Below are positions 61,733 through 64,000 of a stretch of 64,000 bases of DNA, piece after piece. How positions within the stretch are numbered: the stretch's first letter is position 1; each line of letters starts with the position of its first letter. Origin of the DNA: Prevotellaceae bacterium HUN156 (GTDB lineage Bacteria; Bacteroidota; Bacteroidia; Bacteroidales; Bacteroidaceae); assembly GCA_900119285.1 (NCBI GenBank), contig FPIT01000003.1, positions 372,001-436,000 on the forward strand, in the 5' to 3' direction. Position numbers and translations under genes: made by a program. The notes beneath the pieces were generated by a model, which worked only from the letters and a program-made list of their open reading frames with translations, had not been told where the DNA came from and ran no database searches.

Positions 61733-62938
61733 ATGACAAACAATTACACTTTGAAAGGCGAGGCACTGGCTGCTTCGCAAATGATGACTCTGGAGACAGA
61801 GCAGTTTTTGAACGACAATTACCTGTTTCGTCGCAATGTGCTGAGCGGAAAGGTAGAGTTTGCCAACCTACCCGCTGAGGAGCCCCAATACAGGGTGCTC
61901 ACTCAAGAGGCGCTGAACAGCATCGTGATTCGTGCAAGACGTGAGAATGTCTGCGAAAAGGGTAATCCCAAGACGGAGATTCAGGAGCTAATTCACTCTG
62001 AAGAGGTATGCGACCATAATCCTATTAAGGAGTACCTCGACCATCTGCCCAAATGGGACGGACAGAACCATGTGGCTAAGCTCTTCTCCCGACTGCCTGG
62101 CATCACCACCGAACAGCATGCCTTCTTCGCCATCTGGCTGCGCTCGGCAGTGGCCCACTGGTTGCAGATGGATACGCTGCATGGCAACGAGTGTGTGCCC
62201 ACGCTCATCGGTGCTCAGGGTTGTGGAAAGACTACCTTCGTAAAACGTCTGCTGCCTGCTCACTTGAGGGAGTATTTCCTTGACCATCTGAACCTCTCCA
62301 ACAAGTTCGACAAGGAGATGGCGCTGACCAATAACTTGCTGGTAAACCTTGACGAGCTGGAGGCTATCCGTCCCAGTCAGCATGCAGCCCTGAAGCAGAC
62401 CTTGTCTAAGAGCAAGGTGAATGGTCGCCCCATCTATGGTGCCTCGCAGGAAGACAAGCCCCGTTATGCCTCTTTTGTGGCTACCACCAACAATCCCCAT
62501 CCACTGACGGATGCCACGGGTAGCCGTAGATATATCTGTCTGACCATTCCCAAAGGACTGCAGATTGACAATACAGGCGAGATAGACTATGAGCAGTTGT
62601 ATGCTCAGGTGCTCTATGAGGTGAAGGAGCAGAAGGCGCCTTACTGGTTTAACAATATGGAGGTGAAACGCATTCAGGAGCTGAACCTGAACTATGTGGA
62701 GCAGAAGGATATTGCTGAGATTATCAGCGTTTGCTTCAGAAAGCCTCAGGAGGGTGAGAAGGCGAAGACGCTGAATAGTGCGCAGATACTGAAGCTGATT
62801 CAGGCTGAGTATCCCAGCATCAAGAGTGATAGAAGCACGAAGATTCACATCGGATTTGCCATGAAGGAGCTGGGAATAGAGCATCTGCAGTATGGCAATA
62901 GACCTCATTACAAAGTTGTGCCCCTTAAAAGTGCATAA
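61733..62938 (+). CDS. VapE/VirE-family P-loop ATPase, element B copy
   Basis: 401 residues, colinear with the protein at 5492-6697, with the same Walker A (GAQGCGKT at ~160-167), NLDELE and ATTNNPHPLTD motifs. By eye about 18 residues differ, four at the N-terminus (TNNY for SKEM) and about six in the last twenty residues. DNA identity is similarly high through the coding region, yet drops abruptly upstream of codon 6 and downstream of the stop. The gene is therefore shared between elements whose noncoding parts are not. Confidence 0.85.
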   Translation: MTNNYTLKGEALAASQMMTLETEQFLNDNYLFRRNVLSGKVEFANLPAEEPQYRVLTQEALNSIVIRARRENVCEKGNPKTEIQELIHSEEVCDHNPIKEYLDHLPKWDGQNHVAKLFSRLPGITTEQHAFFAIWLRSAVAHWLQMDTLHGNECVPTLIGAQGCGKTTFVKRLLPAHLREYFLDHLNLSNKFDKEMALTNNLLVNLDELEAIRPSQHAALKQTLSKSKVNGRPIYGASQEDKPRYASFVATTNNPHPLTDATGSRRYICLTIPKGLQIDNTGEIDYEQLYAQVLYEVKEQKAPYWFNNMEVKRIQELNLNYVEQKDIAEIISVCFRKPQEGEKAKTLNSAQILKLIQAEYPSIKSDRSTKIHIGFAMKELGIEHLQYGNRPHYKVVPLKSA

Positions 62939-63058
62939 GTATAGTATAAGTATGGTATATGTTGAATGAACATATACCATATCTCAAACGCCCTGTACAT
63001 CGGCATTTGAGAGGTGCTATGGTATATGGTTACATGTTTTTGCGCATAAACTATTTAT
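62939..63058 (-). repeat. Right terminal inverted repeat of element B
   Basis: Inverted copy of the left end; begins immediately at the vapE stop codon. Stem words ATATACCAT and CTCAAACGCC/GGCATTTGAG, loop CTGTACATC on the plus strand. Confidence 0.85.
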
Positions 63059-63093
63059 AAAAAAGAATCGGGAGGGCCAAACGGCTCTCCCGA
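63054..63093 (-). terminator. Terminator of the right-edge secreted-protein gene
   Basis: Stem TCGGGAG-GGCC / GGCT-CTCCCGA with AAAC loop (63068-63093); on the minus strand it is followed by TTCTTTTTTATA. It lies 29 bp past the stop of the gene at 63123. Confidence 0.85.
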
Positions 63094-63122
63094 TAGTATA
63101 AGTATGTAATATCTTAAAGAGA

Positions 63123-64000
63123 TTACTTGTTCAAGAACTTCTTACCGTCACGGATAATCAGACCCTTAGCATTGCCATAGACCTCCTGACCCATGAGGTT
63201 GAAAGCCTTGCCATAGCTCTGAGCGCTAGCCTTAGTCTCGCTGATGCCACTGCCCTGGTTCTGATCGAACGCGATAGAGGTATTGCAGCACCAACCCATA
63301 GAATATGCACCATCTGAACCTGCAGCAGTTGCTACAGCATAGTAACGGCAATAGTCAGGATTGTCATCTACATAGTAGTAACCAGCTTCGTGACTACCAT
63401 CTTCGTCAGTCCATGCTTCTTTATATTCAGAGAGGGAGAATTCCATTAATTCGTCATTGTAGAAACCGTTAAGTGCTTCTTTGTCATAGTCACGCTTAAT
63501 GCTGGTGCCTTCGATAGCGCAACCAACTAAGCGCATACGTCCATATGCATAGGAATTATCTTGTTCTCCATAATCATAATCGTCCATATCCTGACCGAAA
63601 GGAATAGCGCACTTGCCATCTGCCTCCAATGTAACACTTACAGGAGCAAGACCGAGGAAACCATTGATAACCATCTCTGTGTCATACTTTTCAACAGCAA
63701 CACGCTTTGAAACTTTTGCCCAGCTACTTCCGTTACCACCAAGGCTCTTACCTGTTGTATGATAATTCATAGTTGCGTTAGGCTTCAAAACTGCGATATC
63801 GAAACCATAGTTCCAGAGACCTGGTTCTTCATAGTTGGGAATGAATGAAACCCAACCAGTTGTTGCATAGTCACCTTCTTCTTCGATGTCTTCGTCGATA
63901 TCCATAGTACCATCCTCATTTACGAGAAGGATAATTGACTTACCATAGCCAACGTTAGTTTCACCCTTGCGATAGCCACCAGAAATTACAATCTCTTTGT
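63123..64000 (-). CDS. Secreted protein with NGK-type tail, truncated by window edge
   Basis: Reading frame stays open to the window end, so the start and signal peptide lie outside; at least 292 residues are seen. An internal ATG at 63905 is not a credible start because KSIILVNEDGT precedes it in frame. Beta-rich, acidic, without a known domain; the C-terminus AFNLMGQEVYGNAKGLIIRD is the shared tail. Likely a secreted or surface protein. Its terminator adjoins element B. Confidence 0.7.
   Translation of the reverse strand, partial: KEIVISGGYRKGETNVGYGKSIILLVNEDGTMDIDEDIEEEGDYATTGWVSFIPNYEEPGLWNYGFDIAVLKPNATMNYHTTGKSLGGNGSSWAKVSKRVAVEKYDTEMVINGFLGLAPVSVTLEADGKCAIPFGQDMDDYDYGEQDNSYAYGRMRLVGCAIEGTSIKRDYDKEALNGFYNDELMEFSLSEYKEAWTDEDGSHEAGYYYVDDNPDYCRYYAVATAAGSDGAYSMGWCCNTSIAFDQNQGSGISETKASAQSYGKAFNLMGQEVYGNAKGLIIRDGKKFLNK

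Larger units (their letters stand above)
61244..63058 (+). mobile_element. Element B: second vapE element with diverged terminal repeats
   Basis: Left end 61244-61359 and right end 62939-63058 are inverted copies, outermost GTTTAT..GCAAAAA, each with a stem-loop holding TCAAATGCCGATG..CAGGGCGTTTGA. Between them: a 22-bp-pitch palindrome array, a consensus promoter, a 122-bp leader and one gene, vapE. Same layout as element A but stem words (ATATACCAT type) and palindromes differ. It sits between an M6 protease gene and another secreted-protein gene, both on the minus strand. Confidence 0.75.

Noticed and set aside
61988..62980. 330-codon open frame antisense to vapE B (and its counterpart at 5480-6142)
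   Set aside because: Mirror of a strongly coding strand; composition shows no domain and both copies follow vapE codon constraints.

Overview
The window looks like a chromosome segment of a Prevotella-type Bacteroidales bacterium. Promoters follow the Bacteroidetes pattern: a TTTG/TTGG/TTGC box, 19 bp, then TAnnTTTG (seen at tRNA-Met, metF, metG, tRNA-Lys, both vapE genes and the flippase/acyltransferase pair). Shine-Dalgarno sequences are mostly absent. GldH, DUF4290, TPR-AraC regulators and many secreted proteins with a short shared C-terminal motif point the same way. The species cannot be named from the sequence alone.

Layout. 1-7.5 kb: tRNA-Met, a fucose-isomerase-like protein, a thioredoxin-fold lipid/periplasm-type protein, two small exported proteins, and mobile element A (vapE with hairpin-bearing terminal inverted repeats), then a cytidylate-kinase-like gene. 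7.6-20.4 kb: a TPR-AraC membrane regulator followed by a five-gene run of four large secreted modular proteins and one small acidic protein. 20.5-28.6 kb: a FadL/OmpP1-type porin, then stand-alone IMP cyclohydrolase and the rod-shape operon mreB-mreC-mreD-mrdA-rodA. 28.6-32.5 kb: gldH, ricT-like, DNA polymerase III delta-prime and metF on the minus strand. 32.6-33.3 kb: a gene-free stretch with a large nested palindrome and an orphan promoter. 33.3-41.5 kb: GH51 arabinofuranosidase, a single-domain response regulator, rseP, dxr, rimM, murA, a DUF4290 gene and tsaB. 41.6-51.7 kb: yicC, gmk, nadD and a surface-glycan cluster (two glycosyltransferases facing a third, flippase, acyltransferase, LicD, epimerase, IspD/TarI-like). 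51.7-56.4 kb: metG, tRNA-Lys, tdk, rsmI and a coiled-coil lipoprotein. 56.4-64 kb: two tandem M6 metalloproteases, mobile element B (second vapE copy) and a truncated secreted protein at the right edge.

The most unusual thing in the window is the pair of roughly 1.7-1.8 kb vapE elements. Each holds a single gene for a 401-residue P-loop ATPase (about 95% identical to the other by eye). Each gene is bounded by about 110 bp inverted repeats that fold into a hairpin with a conserved loop, and each is preceded by a 22-bp-pitch array of palindromes. Coding sequences are nearly identical, but the TIR stem words and the palindrome arrays differ between copies while keeping the same architecture and base pairing. 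Further left-end copies sit at 1460-1556 (with hairpin) and 3491-3537 (hairpin missing). This looks like a minimal mobile or replicating element family with element-specific recognition DNA; no transposase, relaxase or integrase is present.

Functionally, the rest combines envelope growth (mre/mrd, murA, rseP), isoprenoid, nucleotide and cofactor metabolism (dxr, purH, gmk, tdk, nadD, metF), and an export-oriented lifestyle: gliding/type IX-associated GldH together with seven proteins ending in a common NGK-type tail.
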